Positions 6,124-7,805 of a stretch of 7,805 nucleotides of DNA are shown here, one piece after another. The DNA comes from Desulfobacteraceae bacterium (GTDB taxonomy: Bacteria > Desulfobacterota > Desulfobacteria > Desulfobacterales > JAABRJ01). Numbering within the stretch: position 1 is the first letter of the stretch; every line of letters starts with the position of its first letter. The notes under the pieces were generated by a model. It searched no databases, had not been told where the DNA came from, and saw nothing but the letters and a program-made list of their open reading frames with translations. The DNA lies in assembly GCA_011390985.1 (NCBI GenBank), contig JAABRJ010000019.1, forward strand, positions 1-7,805, given 5' to 3'. A program made the position numbers and the translations under genes.

Positions 6124-7068
6124 ATGAAGAAGACGTGCGTTGCATTGCTCTCCGGCGGAGTATCCTCCGAGCGGGAGGTGTCGCTGGAAAGCGGGAACCA
6201 GGTGTTCGCCGCTCTGGACAAGGAAAAATACGATATCCGGCGCTATGACCCCAGGACCGATCTGCCCCGGCTGGTGGCCGAGGCCTCGCAGATCGATATC
6301 GCGCTGGTTATCTTGCACGGGCCTTTCGGAGAAGACGGCACGGTCCAGGGGATGCTGGATCTTCTGGGCATTCCCTACCAGGGCTCGGGCGTGCTGGGCA
6401 GCGCGATTGCCATGAACAAGCTGGTCTCCAAACAACTCTACGAAAAATTCGGTATCCCGGTGCCGCCCTATCTCGCCCTTACGCGGCATGATCGACTGGA
6501 TCCCGAGACGATCGCGCAACGGCTCGGCTTTCCCCTGGTGATCAAACCGGTGGTGGGCGGGTCCAGCATCGGCATGTCGGTCGTCACATCGCGTGAGGCA
6601 CTGTCCGCCGGGGTTGCCGAAGCGCTGAAACACGATACGGGCGTCCTGATCGAAGCCTTCATCCCAGGGGTCGAGCTGACCTGCGGCGTGATCGGCAACC
6701 AACGGCTGGAAGCGCTGCCGTTGATTGAGATCATCCCCGACAAGGCCCACGCTTTTTTTGACTACACCGCCAAGTATACCGCCGGCGCCTCCCAGGAAAT
6801 CTGTCCGGCCCGGATTGACCCGCCCCTTGCCGAAAAAGCCCAATCATACGGCCTCCTGGCCCACCGGGCGCTTAATTGCCGGGGCTACAGCCGGACCGAC
6901 ATGATTCTCAAGGACCGCGAGATTTTCGTGCTGGAAACCAACACCATCCCGGGCATGACGCCCACCAGCCTGTTGCCCCAGGCGGCCCGGGCGGCCGGCA
7001 TGAGTTTCAGTCAGCTGCTGGATCGACTCATCGCGCTCGGCTTGGAAGACCGCCCGCCGACGGCATGA
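6124..7068 (+). CDS. ddl: D-alanine--D-alanine ligase
   Basis: This ATP-grasp enzyme of the cytoplasm joins two D-alanines for the peptidoglycan stem peptide. The product is 314 residues, normal length. The N-terminal site has GGVSSEREVSL (11-21) with Glu17, then HGPFGEDGTVQGML (65-78). ATP-binding parts include Lys99, Lys141 and GGSSIG (145-150). The omega loop FFDYTAKYTAG (211-221) carries Lys217 and Tyr218; a Tyr here is typical of D-Ala-D-Ala rather than D-Ala-D-lactate ligases. Arg257, Asp259, Glu271, Asn273, Gly277 and Ser282 match catalytic and Mg-binding positions of E. coli DdlB. Differences are AMNK (96-99) where AMDK is usual and LETNT where LEVNT is common; neither should inactivate it. 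ATG 6124 has a weak AAGG nine bases upstream. It lies outside any murein gene cluster, behind DUF1992 and the SHOCT protein. Confidence 0.96.
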   Translation: MKKTCVALLSGGVSSEREVSLESGNQVFAALDKEKYDIRRYDPRTDLPRLVAEASQIDIALVILHGPFGEDGTVQGMLDLLGIPYQGSGVLGSAIAMNKLVSKQLYEKFGIPVPPYLALTRHDRLDPETIAQRLGFPLVIKPVVGGSSIGMSVVTSREALSAGVAEALKHDTGVLIEAFIPGVELTCGVIGNQRLEALPLIEIIPDKAHAFFDYTAKYTAGASQEICPARIDPPLAEKAQSYGLLAHRALNCRGYSRTDMILKDREIFVLETNTIPGMTPTSLLPQAARAAGMSFSQLLDRLIALGLEDRPPTA

Positions 7069-7109
7069 GGGGCGGTTTGAAGCCAAGCGCCCTGTCCGAG
7101 AAGTGATTC

Positions 7110-7126
7110 GGGCCCTTCCCGGGTCC
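7110..7126 (+). repeat. Short hairpin downstream of ddl
   Basis: GGGCCC (7110-7115) can pair with GGGTCC (7121-7126) using one G-U pair around a TTCCC loop. No T-run follows, so it is at best a weak or factor-dependent terminator or a 3-prime end stabiliser. Confidence 0.25.
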
Positions 7127-7136
7127 ATACCCGCCC

Positions 7137-7193
7137 ACCGGTTTCAGCCGGCTGCCGAATTCGGTTCCCATGGTCACCAAAACCATCGATGGT
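7137..7193. promoter_or_regulatory. Cluster of perfect palindromes upstream of purD
   Basis: Within 57 bases lie ACCGGT (7137-7142), CAGCCGGCTG (7145-7154), CCGAATTCGG (7155-7164, directly abutting), CCATGG (7168-7173), TGGT-C-ACCA (7171-7179) and ACCATCGATGGT (7182-7193). The words CATGGTCA (7169-7176) and GATGGTGA (7188-7195) form a near-direct repeat 19 bases apart, about two helical turns. This is the layout of operator sites and lies 70-126 bases before the purD ATG. No clear -35/-10 pair was found, and no known purine operator consensus is claimed. Confidence 0.4.
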
Positions 7194-7262
7194 GAATTTC
7201 CCGTCCTTCATCGGATCGGGCGCAATCGACAACCCGTACCGTCATCAAAAGGGAGGCCTTGT

Positions 7263-7805
7263 ATGAAAGTGCTGGTAGTGGGCGGCGGCGGCCGCGAGCA
7301 TGCGCTGGTCTGGAAAATCAAGCAGAGCCCCCGGGTGCAGAAGATCCTTTGCGCGCCCGGCAATGCCGGGATCGCCGAGCTGGCCACCTGCGTGCCGATC
7401 GGGGCGGAGGATGTCCAGGGGCTGGTGGCCTTTGCCAAGAGCGAGCAGGTCGATCTGACCGTGGTCGGACCGGAAGGCCCGCTTTCCATGGGGATCGTGG
7501 ATCTGTTTGAAAATGAGGGCCTGCGGGTCTTCGGGGCCTCCCGCGATGCCGCGCGGCTTGAGGCCAGCAAATCCTTTGCCAAAAACCTGATGAACCGCTA
7601 CGGTATTCCCACTGCCATAGGACAGAGCTTTACCAGCCACAACAAGGCCCAGAGTTACATCCGCAAGATCGGGGCGCCGTTGGTGGTCAAGGCGGACGGG
7701 CTGGCGGCCGGCAAAGGCGTCATCGTCTGCCGCACGGTCCCGGAGGCCCTGAAGGCGCTGGACACCATCATGATCGAGAAGGCCTTCGGCGATGCGGGGC
7801 GCACC
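7263..7805 (+). CDS. purD: Phosphoribosylamine--glycine ligase PurD (C-terminus off the window)
   Basis: PurD (GAR synthetase) uses ATP to join 5-phosphoribosylamine and glycine, the second step of de novo purine synthesis, in the cytoplasm. The first 181 residues are visible, of about 425 usual. N-domain marks are MKVLVVGGGGREHAL (1-15), APGNAG (31-36), VGPEGPL (68-74) and LEASKSFAK (99-107). The ATP-grasp part begins with VVKADGLAAGKGV (141-153) and reaches FGDAG (175-179). The residues FGAS (90-93) stand where FGPS is common. ATG 7263 has GGGAGG (7251-7256) six bases upstream. The gene follows ddl after 194 nt containing palindromes, so it may have its own control. Confidence 0.96.
   Translation, partial: MKVLVVGGGGREHALVWKIKQSPRVQKILCAPGNAGIAELATCVPIGAEDVQGLVAFAKSEQVDLTVVGPEGPLSMGIVDLFENEGLRVFGASRDAARLEASKSFAKNLMNRYGIPTAIGQSFTSHNKAQSYIRKIGAPLVVKADGLAAGKGVIVCRTVPEALKALDTIMIEKAFGDAGRT

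Noticed and set aside
7011..7232. A 73-codon open frame on the minus strand across the ddl-purD gap.
   Set aside because: It overlaps the end of ddl, has no recognisable motif or ribosome site, and covers the palindrome cluster.

Overview
The window is GC-rich, gene-dense bacterial chromosome. Gene content (a TRAP C4-dicarboxylate-type uptake system, leuB, a DUF1992 protein, a SHOCT-tailed membrane protein, ddl, purD), base composition and protein style suggest a Gram-negative proteobacterium-like organism. My best guess is Desulfobacterota (former Deltaproteobacteria), but this is inferred from general family resemblance and not from any marker gene.

Layout. The left third (1-2822) is a minus-strand dctPQM operon for a tripartite ATP-independent periplasmic transporter. 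Its periplasmic binding protein (dctP) comes first, then the small (dctQ) and large (dctM) permease subunits. dctM runs off the left edge about 30 residues short of its usual end. A strong hairpin lies between dctP and dctQ, and dctQ and dctM overlap by ATGA. Divergent from dctP, on the plus strand, is a small lipoprotein of unknown function (2957-3400) whose best promoter would start transcription almost exactly on its ATG. Convergent with it is a stand-alone leuB (3561-4646, minus).

Between leuB and the next gene lies 580 bp without a credible gene (4647-5226). It holds a good leuB promoter, an inverted repeat, a terminator-like hairpin pointing to the plus strand with no gene in front of it, a very good plus-strand promoter, and a roughly 240-nt leader that can fold into alternative hairpins.

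The right part is a plus-strand run: a DUF1992 protein, a two-helix membrane protein with a C-terminal SHOCT-like segment (ATGA overlap), and D-alanine-D-alanine ligase 4 nt later. After a 194-nt gap packed with perfect palindromes comes purD, which is cut by the right edge. The first three genes look like one transcript, linking two poorly characterised proteins to peptidoglycan precursor synthesis; purD may be separately controlled.

Most of the window is ordinary metabolism and transport. I see no mobile element, CRISPR array, phage gene, rRNA or credible tRNA. The least explained parts are the leader at about 4987-5226, the palindrome cluster before purD, and the DUF1992/SHOCT/ddl gene set. 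I do not claim a new system.
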